DNA of 64,000 nucleotides, taken from assembly GCA_002395835.1 (NCBI GenBank), contig DGVD01000018.1:310001-374000 (forward strand), read 5' to 3'. The stretch comes from Bacteroidales bacterium UBA4293. GTDB lineage: Bacteria; Bacteroidota; Bacteroidia; Bacteroidales; Bacteroidaceae. A model generated the notes under the pieces. It saw nothing but the letters and a program-made list of their open reading frames with translations. It had not been told where the DNA came from and ran no database searches. Below, piece after piece: positions 35,060 to 43,643 of this stretch. Every line of letters begins with the position of its first letter. Position 1 is the first letter of the stretch. The position numbers and the translations under genes are program-made.

Positions 35060-35656
35060 ATGACTACAACTCAAATTTTACGGTCATCCATAATAGCTGG
35101 ATTCTGCATCGGAATTGCAGGATTCGGCTATTTGGCTGAAAAGAGCATTATAGGTGCCGTTCTTTTCGCATTCGGTCTGCTAGCTGTGGTCCACTATGGA
35201 CTGAAATTATATACGGGTACAGCCGGTTTCTTCAAAAAGGGGGAATTTGGACAACTTTTCATTATCCTAGGAGGTAATATTATCGGGTGTCTTTTGGTTG
35301 CTCTAATTGCCCGCTGTAGTCCTATGCCTTTGCAAGAAACAGCTCAGAACCTGCTGATTGGCCGATTGAACTCAGGGCCTTTAAACGGGGGTGTGCTGGC
35401 TATAGGCTGCGGATTTATCATGACTACTGCAGTCCAATTTGGTAGACAAGGAAAATTCCTCCCTCTACTCTTTGGTGTTCCCTTGTTCATAACCTGTGGA
35501 TTTCCACACTGTATAGCAGATGCATTCTACTACCTATGCGTTCCTGTGAGTTTCCTGGCCGATAATGCATTAGAAGTCATCGTCTTTTACATCTCCATTG
35601 TCATCGGAAATTTTATAGGATGTAATCTTTACCGTGCCATTTGCAATCAAAACTAA
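35060..35656 (+). CDS. Formate/nitrite transporter-like membrane protein
   Basis: 198 residues with about six membrane helices, shorter than the usual ~270. LKLYTGTAGFF, GGNIIGCLLVALIAR and FITCGFPHCIADAFYYLCVP correspond to FNT channel landmarks; the GFPHC stretch matches the central-histidine loop (usually GFEHxVAN). It would conduct a small monovalent anion, which one is unclear. It lies 15 bp after DUF3737 and 6 bp before the HD gene. Confidence 0.8.
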   Translation: MTTTQILRSSIIAGFCIGIAGFGYLAEKSIIGAVLFAFGLLAVVHYGLKLYTGTAGFFKKGEFGQLFIILGGNIIGCLLVALIARCSPMPLQETAQNLLIGRLNSGPLNGGVLAIGCGFIMTTAVQFGRQGKFLPLLFGVPLFITCGFPHCIADAFYYLCVPVSFLADNALEVIVFYISIVIGNFIGCNLYRAICNQN

Positions 35657-35662
35657 ACGAGA

Positions 35663-36241
35663 ATGGAAGAACATATTTCAAGAGAAGAAGCAGTAGAACT
35701 GCTGAAAAAATATAATCAGGACCCGTTCCATCTACACCATGCCTATACTGTAGAAGGGGTGATGAGATGGTATGCAGAACAGCTAGGCTACGGAGAAGAT
35801 GTAGACTTCTGGGGACTGGTTGGCCTGCTGCACGACATCGATTTTGAGAAGTATCCTGAACAACATTGCATCAAGGCACCAGAACTGCTGCGTGAAGCCG
35901 GAGTAGGTGAACAGATGATTCACGCTATATGCAGTCATGCTTATGGACTACATGTAGATGTCAAGCCTGAACACCAAATGGAAAAAGTGCTCTATGCCAC
36001 CGATGAATTAACTGGCCTTATATGGGCCACAGCACTGATGCGCCCTTCTAAGAGCGTACAAGACATGGAACTGAAGTCGCTGAAGAAAAAATATAAGTCC
36101 AAAGGCTTTGCTGCCGGATGCTCCCGTGAAGTCATTGAAAAAGGAGCTAGCATGCTAGGATGGGAATTAGACGACTTGCTGCAAAAAACAATAGAAGCCA
36201 TGCGCAGTTGTGAGGCAGTAGTTAACGAACAACCACATTAG
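35663..36241 (+). CDS. HD-domain hydrolase
   Basis: 192 residues. HHAYTVEGVMRWYAEQLG, GLVGLLHDIDFEKYPEQH and ICSHAYGLHVDV carry the HD metal ligands (His, His-Asp, His), and YATDELTGLIWATALMRP follows. It resembles predicted small phosphohydrolases that act on nucleotides. It sits 6 bp from both neighbours in the operon. Confidence 0.88.
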   Translation: MEEHISREEAVELLKKYNQDPFHLHHAYTVEGVMRWYAEQLGYGEDVDFWGLVGLLHDIDFEKYPEQHCIKAPELLREAGVGEQMIHAICSHAYGLHVDVKPEHQMEKVLYATDELTGLIWATALMRPSKSVQDMELKSLKKKYKSKGFAAGCSREVIEKGASMLGWELDDLLQKTIEAMRSCEAVVNEQPH

Positions 36242-36247
36242 ACAGAT

Positions 36248-37000
36248 ATGGAAGAGAAGAAAGCTATTATTATGGGTGCTACCTCAGGCATAGGGAAAGC
36301 AGTAGCCCAGATCTTGTCGGCCAAAGGCTGGAAAATTGGTATTGCAGGACGAAGACAAGAAGTACTGCAAGAGATTCAGCGAGGCGACTTGAATGTAATA
36401 GCCACTCAATGCATAGACATCACCAAAGAGAATGCTACCACCGGCCTCAAGAATCTCATTGGTAAAATGGGAGGCATCGATTTGTATTTCCACAGTTCAG
36501 GAATCGGATATCAGAATCCATCGCTAGATGAAGAAAAAGAGCTGAAAACCATAGAGACAAATGCCCTAGGTTTTACCCGAATGACGATTACAGCTTTCAA
36601 GTATTTTGAAGAGCATCCTGAGCGAAAAGGGCAAATAGCTGTTATCAGCAGTATAGCTAGGACAAAAGGTTTAGGTGCCGCTCCTGCCTATTCATCCACC
36701 AAGAGATTTGTCAGCCACTACCTGGAGAGCCTCACTCAATTGGTACATATTAAAGGTATGAAAAACCTAACCATCACGGATATTCGTCCAGGCTTTGTCC
36801 GTACCCCCTTGCTGGGTGATGGTGGAACCTACCCTTTCCAAATGGAGGTAGACAAGGTGGCACAGCTCATCGTAAAAGGAGTGGAGAAAAAGAAATCCAT
36901 CATCACTGTGGATTGGAGATATCGCATTTTGGCATTTCTATGGAACCTTGTTCCCCGCTGGATTTGGGTACGCATGAAGATCGTTTCCAAAAAACAATAA
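36248..37000 (+). CDS. Short-chain dehydrogenase/reductase
   Basis: 250 residues. The NAD(P) loop is GATSGIGKAVAQIL (10-23), the catalytic Ser lies in VISSIAR, and the Tyr-Lys pair is in YSSTKRF. The C-terminus has a hydrophobic stretch (YRILAFLWNLVPRWIWV) that may associate with the membrane. Substrate unknown. Confidence 0.92.
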   Translation: MEEKKAIIMGATSGIGKAVAQILSAKGWKIGIAGRRQEVLQEIQRGDLNVIATQCIDITKENATTGLKNLIGKMGGIDLYFHSSGIGYQNPSLDEEKELKTIETNALGFTRMTITAFKYFEEHPERKGQIAVISSIARTKGLGAAPAYSSTKRFVSHYLESLTQLVHIKGMKNLTITDIRPGFVRTPLLGDGGTYPFQMEVDKVAQLIVKGVEKKKSIITVDWRYRILAFLWNLVPRWIWVRMKIVSKKQ

Positions 37001-37005
37001 TCATC

Positions 37006-37569
37006 ATGGAGGATAAAAAGACTATAAAAGACATATATCTGGACAATTATGAAAAGGAACTGATGCAGCATTTACTAAAAATGCTAACCTCCATGCAGTT
37101 GCTTGATGGACAATTGCTAGAATCTCCAGACATCACAGAAAAATGGGAAACATTGCTCCCTGCTTATATCCAAGACGCCATTCCTGAAATAACCAAATAC
37201 CCATCCGTTTCTCTGGGATGGGCCATGTACCTAGGCATGGCAGTAGCACGGTACTGGGATGAGGACTGGTCTACCTATAGTTCCAAAGAAGACTTATACG
37301 AACAAATCCGAGACATTCGCGGGTTCGATTATATGGATGAAGTGATCCGTGGAAATATCCTTCACCTGGAAGGAGAAGAATTCGACCAGATGGAGAAGAA
37401 TGTCCAAAGTTGTGCCCAACAAACATTAGCAAAAATCCGGCACGAACAGATAGAGCCCCAAAGCCCTATGGCTTTTCATGTTTATGTACGCAGCATCAAA
37501 GTCCTATATCAGCTGGGAGCTGCCATAGAACTGAAAGCTTTAGGTTACAAATTTGAAAAAATAAAATGA
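37006..37569 (+). CDS. Conserved hypothetical protein
   Basis: 187 residues from 37006 (MEDKKTIKDIYLDNYEKEL); a longer in-frame start at 36913 would lie inside the SDR gene. The sequence is helical and acidic (VSLGWAMYLGMAVARYWDEDW; SPMAFHVYVRSIKVLYQLGAAIELKALGY). No domain recognised, no export signal. It overlaps the next gene by 4 bp, so the two are coupled. Confidence 0.78.
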   Translation: MEDKKTIKDIYLDNYEKELMQHLLKMLTSMQLLDGQLLESPDITEKWETLLPAYIQDAIPEITKYPSVSLGWAMYLGMAVARYWDEDWSTYSSKEDLYEQIRDIRGFDYMDEVIRGNILHLEGEEFDQMEKNVQSCAQQTLAKIRHEQIEPQSPMAFHVYVRSIKVLYQLGAAIELKALGYKFEKIK

Positions 37570-38027
37570 GCATGGAAGAACCTACACTGAACGAACATAA
37601 TAAGGCCGAATATCCCCCAGCACATACAGCAGAACATCTGTTGAACCAAACTATGGATCGTATGTTCGGCTGCGGACGTTCTAAAAATGCCCATATTGAA
37701 CGGAAGAAAAGTAAAATCAACTGGCCCTTACCATCCTGTCCTACTCCAGAGCAGATTGCTCAAGTAGAAGCAAAAATCAAAGAGATCATAGCCAAGGGGC
37801 TACCAGTAACCTATGAATTTGTGACACGTGACAATATACCCTCTGATGTATCCTTGGACAAACTTCCGGATGATGCTTCAGAAACCATACGTTTAGTACG
37901 TATAGGTGACTATGACGTCTGTGCATGTATTGGAACACATGTGGAAAATACAAATCAGCTGAAAGATTTCCGTATAACCAGCACCAGTTACAATGATGGT
38001 GTTTTCAGGATTGTATACAAAGTGTAA
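37566..38027 (+). CDS. AlaX-like alanyl-tRNA editing domain protein
   Basis: 153 residues. The zinc/editing signature of the AlaRS second additional domain is present: HTAEH (His20, His24) and CIGTH (Cys121, His125; CGGTH in AlaRS). Freestanding AlaX proteins hydrolyse mischarged Ser- or Gly-tRNA(Ala). At this size and without a synthetase domain it fits a trans-editing factor. Last gene of the operon. Confidence 0.82.
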   Translation: MSMEEPTLNEHNKAEYPPAHTAEHLLNQTMDRMFGCGRSKNAHIERKKSKINWPLPSCPTPEQIAQVEAKIKEIIAKGLPVTYEFVTRDNIPSDVSLDKLPDDASETIRLVRIGDYDVCACIGTHVENTNQLKDFRITSTSYNDGVFRIVYKV

Positions 38028-38067
38028 GATATTCATCTGAGCAATCGATAATCCGCATTTTTTTTGT

Positions 38068-38075
38068 TATATTTG
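38068..38075 (+). promoter_or_regulatory. Promoter -7 box for the flavin-reductase operon
   Basis: TATATTTG at 38068-38075, 32 bp before the start codon at 38108. Confidence 0.6.
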
Positions 38076-38107
38076 CGGATTGAAGAATCATTTTTAAATT
38101 TTACATT

Positions 38108-38671
38108 ATGAAAAGCTTTAAGCCACAACCTTGGATGTTGCCACAACCAGTGGTAATCATCGGAACTTACGACAAAGAAGGAAAACCCAATGCCATGAAC
38201 GCAGCATGGGCAGGCACATGGGATATGGATGAAATTATGATTTCATTAAGCAATCATGCCACCACAGAAAATTTGGATGCAACCGGAGAATTCACGGTAA
38301 CTTTTGCCACAAAAGATACTTTGGTAGCTTCAGACTTTGTAGGAATAGTCAGCGCTAAGAAAGATCCTGATAAAATAGCTAAGACTGGCTGGGCCATAGA
38401 ACCTGCCCTTAATGTAAATGCCCCTGTCTTTACCAATTTCCCATTCACATTAGAATGCAAAGTTCATGAAACAATAAATCGTACTGCTACAGGATATATG
38501 CTGATAGGTAAAGTAGTGGGTATACTTTGTGACGAGAAATACCTAGCAGAAGATGGTAAGCCAGATGTAGAGAAAATGGAACTTATCACCTATGACCCAG
38601 TACACCATAACTATATCCAACTAGGTAAAATTGTTGGTAAGGCATTCTCTGATGGTAAAGTATTAAAATAA
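38108..38671 (+). CDS. Flavin reductase-like protein
   Basis: 187 residues of split-barrel flavin reductase type: PVVIIGTYDKEGKPNAMNAAWAG, GEFTVTFATKDT, DKIAKTGWAIEPALNVNAPVFTNFPFTLECKV. It binds FMN and probably reduces flavin or a small substrate using NAD(P)H. First gene of a closely packed run up to the cupin gene at 42049. Confidence 0.9.
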   Translation: MKSFKPQPWMLPQPVVIIGTYDKEGKPNAMNAAWAGTWDMDEIMISLSNHATTENLDATGEFTVTFATKDTLVASDFVGIVSAKKDPDKIAKTGWAIEPALNVNAPVFTNFPFTLECKVHETINRTATGYMLIGKVVGILCDEKYLAEDGKPDVEKMELITYDPVHHNYIQLGKIVGKAFSDGKVLK

Positions 38672-38686
38672 ACTCCACCCATTCTG

Positions 38687-39325
38687 ATGGAAATTAAAGA
38701 TTTTTTTCCTCAGAAAGGTGAGATTGGCAATACATGGACTCATCTTGTTGGAGCCATTTTTGCCTTATCCTCCATTTGGCTCATCTGGCCAGCTGCCAAA
38801 ATCAGCTGGCAGATGGCTATGGGGGTTATTTTCTTTATTGTGGGCATGTTTATCATGTTCCTATCCAGCACCTTATACCATTGGGTACATCAAAGTTTAG
38901 CCAAACGTATCTTACGAAAATGTGACCATATTAGTATTTACGTTATGATAGCCTGCTCCTATACGCCTATATGTATTGGTGTCATAGGAGGATGGATTGG
39001 GTGGTTAGTCTTCGGGCTACAATGGGCAGCCGTGATAGGTGGAGCTTTCTACAAGATATTCGCCTTTGGAAAATATCCACGGCTATCACTCACTTTATAC
39101 CTGATTATGGGATGGAGTGTCTTGCTGATATTAAAACCCGTAATGGACCGCCTTTCCACGTTAGCCATGGTGCTTCTATTCGCTGAAGGAATATTCTATA
39201 CTTGTGGCGTCTTCTTTTTTGCACATGATTCCCATAAATACTATCACGCCATCTGGCACATATTCGTACTCCTAGGTGCTATCGCTCATTGGAGTGTGGT
39301 ACTTTGTATCGTATTAAACTTATAA
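38687..39325 (+). CDS. Hemolysin III / PAQR family membrane protein
   Basis: 212 residues with seven predicted membrane helices. FLSSTLYHWVHQ, KCDHISIYVMIACSYTPICIG and FFAHDSHKYYHAIWHIFVLLGAIAHW are the conserved HlyIII motifs with zinc-ligand histidines. Despite the name, members are mostly membrane hydrolases or lipid-homeostasis proteins. 15 bp to both neighbours. Confidence 0.93.
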   Translation: MEIKDFFPQKGEIGNTWTHLVGAIFALSSIWLIWPAAKISWQMAMGVIFFIVGMFIMFLSSTLYHWVHQSLAKRILRKCDHISIYVMIACSYTPICIGVIGGWIGWLVFGLQWAAVIGGAFYKIFAFGKYPRLSLTLYLIMGWSVLLILKPVMDRLSTLAMVLLFAEGIFYTCGVFFFAHDSHKYYHAIWHIFVLLGAIAHWSVVLCIVLNL

Positions 39326-39340
39326 GAATAAAAGAAAAAG

Positions 39341-40093
39341 ATGAAAATAACACTGCTCCAGAGAGACATAGTTTGGGGGAATCCTGATATAAATTGCAAA
39401 AGAGCTGAAGAAGCTATTTTGGAGGCTCCTTTAAGCGATCTGTATGTTTTACCTGAAATGTGGAGCACAGGTTTTGCTACAGAGCCAAAGGGGATAGCAG
39501 AAAAAGAACCAAGTGAATCTTTACAATGGATGCACAAAATGGCAAATAGACTTAATGCTGCCATCACAGGTTCCATTGCCACCCAAACAAAAGAAGGCAT
39601 CTATTGCAACCGTCTATATTTTGTAAAGCCTCAGCAAACAGAAGAAGTTTTTTACGACAAACACCATTTGTTTTCTTATGGTGGAGAAAACAATCACTAT
39701 ACAGCAGGGAATGAACGAGTGGTAATTTCATGGAGAGGAGTACGTTTTCTACTCCAGATCTGTTATGACCTTCGTTTCCCAGTCTTTGCCCGCAACCATG
39801 AAGACTATGACTGCATCATCTACGTAGCATCATGGCCCACCTCTAGGATAGAAGCATGGAACACACTTCTTCATGCCCGTGCTCTAGAGAACCAATGTTA
39901 TGTCATCGGTGTAAACCGTATAGGTTCCGATCCTGCCTGCAGTTATAGCGGAGGTACAATACTTATCGATGCTTATGGGAAAGACGTGGTTTCTTGTCCT
40001 ATGAATCAAGAAACAAGTGCCACAGCGGAATTGGATATGAATAAGTTGGAAGGGTTTCGTAAGAAATTCCCAGTTTTGAAAGATCGAGATTAG
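39341..40093 (+). CDS. Nitrilase-superfamily amidase (omega-amidase, YafV-like)
   Basis: 250 residues with the Glu-Lys-Cys triad: Glu39 (VLPEMW), Lys107 (YDKHHLF) and Cys141 (LQICYDLRFP). The sequence around these residues matches YafV/Nit2-type omega-amidases, which cleave alpha-ketoglutaramate-like compounds in the cytoplasm (metabolite repair). Confidence 0.9.
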   Translation: MKITLLQRDIVWGNPDINCKRAEEAILEAPLSDLYVLPEMWSTGFATEPKGIAEKEPSESLQWMHKMANRLNAAITGSIATQTKEGIYCNRLYFVKPQQTEEVFYDKHHLFSYGGENNHYTAGNERVVISWRGVRFLLQICYDLRFPVFARNHEDYDCIIYVASWPTSRIEAWNTLLHARALENQCYVIGVNRIGSDPACSYSGGTILIDAYGKDVVSCPMNQETSATAELDMNKLEGFRKKFPVLKDRD

Positions 40094-40104
40094 AGAAAAA
40101 TCTG

Positions 40105-40112
40105 TATCTTTG
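40105..40112 (+). promoter_or_regulatory. Promoter -7 box almost touching a start codon
   Basis: TATCTTTG at 40105-40112 ends 5 bp before the ATG at 40118, so transcription would begin at or next to the start codon. Confidence 0.55.
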
Positions 40113-40117
40113 CATTT

Positions 40118-40765
40118 ATGAAGACGGTTCTTTTTTTACATGGTTTTTATGCTTCTGGCAGTTGTGTGCCAGCCATGGCATTAGCAAATGCGTTTGCTAA
40201 TTCTAATATACGTGTGATTGCTCCTGATTTGCCTTTGCATCCGACAAAAGCCATCGAATTAATACAAAAGATATGTTATGAGGAAAAACCAAACTTGCTG
40301 GTTGGAAATAGCTGTGGTTCTTTTTACGCCCAATTTCTATCTTCCAAAGTTGATATACCTACCTTGTTGGGTAATCCTCATTTTCAAATGAGCCTTTTTT
40401 TAAAAGAGCGCATCGGTAAAAACAGCTACAAAGCCCCACGAAGAGATGGCAATCAAGATTTTATTATAGACGAACAGCTTATCAAAGAATTTGAAGAGTT
40501 AGAAGCCATTCAATTTAATCATATCAACCCCTTTCACCGTGATAAAGTGTGGGGATTATTTGGGATAAAGGACACCTTGGCAAATTTCAGGGATCTTTTC
40601 CTGACACATTATGATCAGGCTTTCTCATTTCCTGGAAATCATACTCCTACTGAAGAAGAAGTAAAAAAATGGTATGTACCCCTCATAGAGGAAATGCTAC
40701 TGATTTACAAAAAGCCTGAAAATGGCACTAGTGATACAGAGATCAACAGATTTGTAGAAGAATAA
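40118..40765 (+). CDS. YqiA/YcfP-like alpha/beta-hydrolase
   Basis: 215 residues. KTVLFLHGFYASG is the first strand and oxyanion region, VGNSCGSF gives nucleophile Ser65, and FPGNHTP near residue 180 supplies the likely His. Matches the small YqiA-type esterases with uncertain substrates. The start is fixed by the first strand, which begins right at the ATG. Confidence 0.88.
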   Translation: MKTVLFLHGFYASGSCVPAMALANAFANSNIRVIAPDLPLHPTKAIELIQKICYEEKPNLLVGNSCGSFYAQFLSSKVDIPTLLGNPHFQMSLFLKERIGKNSYKAPRRDGNQDFIIDEQLIKEFEELEAIQFNHINPFHRDKVWGLFGIKDTLANFRDLFLTHYDQAFSFPGNHTPTEEEVKKWYVPLIEEMLLIYKKPENGTSDTEINRFVEE

Positions 40766-40779
40766 AACGAGGTTTAATC

Positions 40780-41700
40780 ATGAAGCAAATCTGTAACATC
40801 ATCAGTAAAGGTATGGCTTTTATTGTACTCCTTACAGCTGTAGGGGCACTATTTTGGCCATCAACTTTTGGTGTCATCCGTACTTCTTGGATCAGTTATC
40901 TGCTAGGGATGGTCATGTTTGGAATGGGACTAACCATGAATATCAATGATTTCAAAATCATCTTCAGCCGTCCCCGGGATATTATCATAGGATGTATAGC
41001 TCAATTTACGATTATGCCGACCTTAGCTTGGTGCCTTGCCAAGTTTTTTGAGCTTCCGCCAGAATTAGCTATTGGCGTGATTCTAGTAGGATGTTGCCCC
41101 GGAGGAACAGCATCCAATGTCATTACCTATCTAGCTGGAGGAGATTTACCTCTATCTGTAGGTTTTACCAGCATTTCCACCATCTTAGCCCCACTCTTGA
41201 CGCCACTCCTTACTTGGCTATTGGCAGGTACCTATGTGAATGTCAGTATTTGGCCAATGTTCATTAGTATTATAAATGTAATTATTATACCTATAATATT
41301 AGGATTAATAACTAAATACTATTTTAAAGACTTATCAATGAAAATAGCAGATTACCTGCCTGCATTCTCCACTATAGCAATTGCATTGATTGTGGCTGCA
41401 GTTGTATCTGCTAATTCCCTGTCATTACGAACATCAGGCCTACTTATCATCTTTGTGGTTATCTGCCACAATTTACTAGGCTATGTAATAGGATTCCTAC
41501 TTGGTAAAATACTTAAACTGGCTTATCCTAAGTGCATTGCCATTTGTGTAGAAGTAGGCATGCAGAACTCCGGACTGGCCTGCACTCTAGCCAACCAGTA
41601 TTTTAGCGCCATGGCAATGGCTGCAGTACCAGGAGCCATCTTCAGTGTTTGGCATAACATTTCAGGAGCTCTTCTGGCACGCTTTTTTAGAAAGTATTAA
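40780..41700 (+). CDS. Bile acid:sodium symporter (BASS) family transporter
   Basis: 306 residues, about nine or ten membrane helices. SYLLGMVMFGMGLTMNINDFKIIFSRP, VGCCPGGTASNVITYLAGGDLPLSVGFTSISTILAPLLTPLL and EVGMQNSGLACTLANQYF are the BASS landmarks, with the sodium-site Glu/Gln in the last. It would import an organic acid with sodium; bile acid itself is only one possibility. Confidence 0.93.
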   Translation: MKQICNIISKGMAFIVLLTAVGALFWPSTFGVIRTSWISYLLGMVMFGMGLTMNINDFKIIFSRPRDIIIGCIAQFTIMPTLAWCLAKFFELPPELAIGVILVGCCPGGTASNVITYLAGGDLPLSVGFTSISTILAPLLTPLLTWLLAGTYVNVSIWPMFISIINVIIIPIILGLITKYYFKDLSMKIADYLPAFSTIAIALIVAAVVSANSLSLRTSGLLIIFVVICHNLLGYVIGFLLGKILKLAYPKCIAICVEVGMQNSGLACTLANQYFSAMAMAAVPGAIFSVWHNISGALLARFFRKY

Positions 41701-41719
41701 TTCACTAAATAATACCATT

Positions 41720-42049
41720 ATGATTATTGATTTCAACAACATGTCTTTCGAGGATTTTCCCAACTTCAAGGGGGGCGAAAAGCAACTGACAGCAAAAATG
41801 TTCTTTGATGGCACGAACCGAATTATGTCAGCATATCTTGTTCCAGGTGCCAGCATTGGTTTACACACTCATGATGTAAATAGTGAAATTTTATTTGTTC
41901 TAAAAGGAGAAGGCACTCTATTAGATGACGGCATTTCTAGCCCTATCAAAGCAGGACAATGTGCCTATTGTCCTAAAGGGCATAACCATAGTCTTATCAA
42001 CACGAGTACTGAAAATCTGGAGTTTGTGGCATGTGTTCCGAATCAATAA
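41720..42049 (+). CDS. Small cupin protein
   Basis: 109 residues from 41720. Single cupin barrel with IGLHTHDVNSEILFVLKGEGTLLDDG (His, His, Glu) and PKGHNHSLINTS (His), a complete metal site. 19 bp after the BASS gene. Function unknown; possibly a small-molecule dioxygenase or isomerase. Confidence 0.88.
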   Translation: MIIDFNNMSFEDFPNFKGGEKQLTAKMFFDGTNRIMSAYLVPGASIGLHTHDVNSEILFVLKGEGTLLDDGISSPIKAGQCAYCPKGHNHSLINTSTENLEFVACVPNQ

Positions 42050-42064
42050 GATTTCAAAACTTAT

Positions 42065-42102
42065 AAAGTTCGCACTAAAAAGTTAGTGTGAACTTTTGTT
42101 TT
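42065..42102 (+). terminator. Terminator after the cupin gene
   Basis: AAAGTTC-G-CACTAA (42065-42078) pairs with TTAGTG-T-GAACTTT (42083-42096) around an AAAG loop; TGTTTTT follows. Confidence 0.75.
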
Positions 42103-42124
42103 TAGACAAAAAGTAGTATTTTTG
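42095..42124 (+). promoter_or_regulatory. Promoter for the DUF1846 gene
   Basis: TTTG (42095-42098) and TATTTTTG (42117-42124), 18 bp apart. The -33 box overlaps the tail of the preceding terminator. Start codon at 42152. Confidence 0.6.
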
Positions 42125-42151
42125 TAGTCCGTAAACAAAAGACTTACGGAA

Positions 42152-43615
42152 ATGAAAATCGGCTTTGACAATGACAAGTATGTAAAGATTCAGTCTGAGC
42201 ATATCAAAGAGCGCATCGCTCAATTTGGCAATAAACTTTATTTGGAACTGGGAGGCAAGTTGTTTGATGACAACCATGCAGCTCGTGTTCTGCCAGGTTT
42301 CCAGCCTGACAGCAAACTTCGTATGCTTTCCCAATTAAGCGACAGTCTGGAAATAATCATTGTCATCAGTGCCGAGGATATCGTCAAAAATAAAGTTCGA
42401 GCAGACTTAGGTATTACCTATGACGAAGATGTGCTTCGCTTACGAAGTGAATTCATGAACCGTGGATTTCTGGTAAGTTCCGTAGTCATTACCCATTACA
42501 ATGGGCAGATTGCAGCTGATATTTTCCATAAGCGTTTGGAACGCATGGGAATAAAGTCTTATTTCCATTATCTCATTGACGGGTATCCGCATAATGTAAC
42601 ACTCATAGCCAGTGATGAAGGTTTTGGTAAGAATGATTATATAGAAACCACACGACCACTGGTCGTTGTAACGGCTCCAGGCCCTGGAAGCGGTAAGTTT
42701 GCTGTTTGCTTAAGCCAACTTTACAATGAGAACAAACGAGGCATTGTGGCAGGTTATGCTAAATTCGAAACTTTCCCAGTTTGGAACCTCCCTTTGAAGC
42801 ATCCGGTAAACATCGCTTATGAAGCCGCCACTGCCGACCTTAACGATGTAAATATGATTGACCCGTTCCATTTGGAGGCTTACCAGAAAGTTGCCATCAA
42901 TTATAATCGAGATGTAGAAATATTCCCGGTGCTTAATGCCCTATTCGAAGGTATTTTCGGTAAGAGCATCTACAAATCACCCACAGATATGGGAGTGAAT
43001 ATGGTTGGTTTCTGTATCAGTGATGATGAGGTATGCTGTGAGGCATCCAAACAAGAAATTATCCGACGTTATTATGACGCACTGAACAAGATGGCCAATG
43101 GTGCAGGAAATGAGGCTGAAATCAACAAAATAAAAGTGCTCTTCCAACAAGGCAAGATAGATACAAACTATCGCAAGGTTACAGTTGCAGCTCACAAAAG
43201 AAGAGAGGATGAGGGTGGCATCCCTTGTGCAGCAATAGAACTGGAAGACGGAACCATTATCACTTCTAAGAGTAGTAGCTTGCTAGGGCCAAGCGCTGCA
43301 CTTATTCTCAATGCCACAAAACATCTGGCAGGTGTGGATCACCATGTAAAACTCATTCCACAAACCCTCATCGAGCCCATTCAAAAGACAAAAGTGGACT
43401 ATTTAGGTGGTCATAACCCACGTCTACACACAGATGAAGTCTTAGTCACTCTTTCTGTTTTAAGTAGAATAGATGAAAACTGTAAACATGCTTTGGAACA
43501 GTTACCTAAATTCCGGGGTTGCCAAGTACATACGACAGTAATGCTTAGTGAAATAGACCGGAAGATATTCAAAAAATTAGGAGTAAATCTAACTTGTGAT
43601 CCCGTTAGAAAATAA
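42152..43615 (+). CDS. DUF1846 family protein
   Basis: 487 residues, the normal length for DUF1846. KIGFDNDKYVKIQSEHIKERIAQFGNKLYLELGGKLFDDNHAARVLPGF is the conserved opening. VVVTAPGPGSGKFAVCLSQLY resembles a nucleotide-binding loop, and SKSSSLLGPSAALILNATK is also family-typical. Distribution is wide but the function is not established. It ends at a terminator shared with the convergent kinase gene. Confidence 0.93.
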   Translation: MKIGFDNDKYVKIQSEHIKERIAQFGNKLYLELGGKLFDDNHAARVLPGFQPDSKLRMLSQLSDSLEIIIVISAEDIVKNKVRADLGITYDEDVLRLRSEFMNRGFLVSSVVITHYNGQIAADIFHKRLERMGIKSYFHYLIDGYPHNVTLIASDEGFGKNDYIETTRPLVVVTAPGPGSGKFAVCLSQLYNENKRGIVAGYAKFETFPVWNLPLKHPVNIAYEAATADLNDVNMIDPFHLEAYQKVAINYNRDVEIFPVLNALFEGIFGKSIYKSPTDMGVNMVGFCISDDEVCCEASKQEIIRRYYDALNKMANGAGNEAEINKIKVLFQQGKIDTNYRKVTVAAHKRREDEGGIPCAAIELEDGTIITSKSSSLLGPSAALILNATKHLAGVDHHVKLIPQTLIEPIQKTKVDYLGGHNPRLHTDEVLVTLSVLSRIDENCKHALEQLPKFRGCQVHTTVMLSEIDRKIFKKLGVNLTCDPVRK

Positions 43616-43642
43616 AGAGAGGCGGTAAATACCGCCTCTCTT
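43615..43642. terminator. Bidirectional terminator
   Basis: A 12-bp perfect stem, AAGAGAGGCGGT (43615-43626) with ACCGCCTCTCTT (43631-43642), lies between the stops of two convergent genes. Confidence 0.85.
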
Positions 43643-43643
43643 G

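Noticed and set aside
42152..43615. Assigning a specific enzyme to the DUF1846 protein
   Set aside because: There is a possible nucleotide loop, but no established function that the sequence supports.
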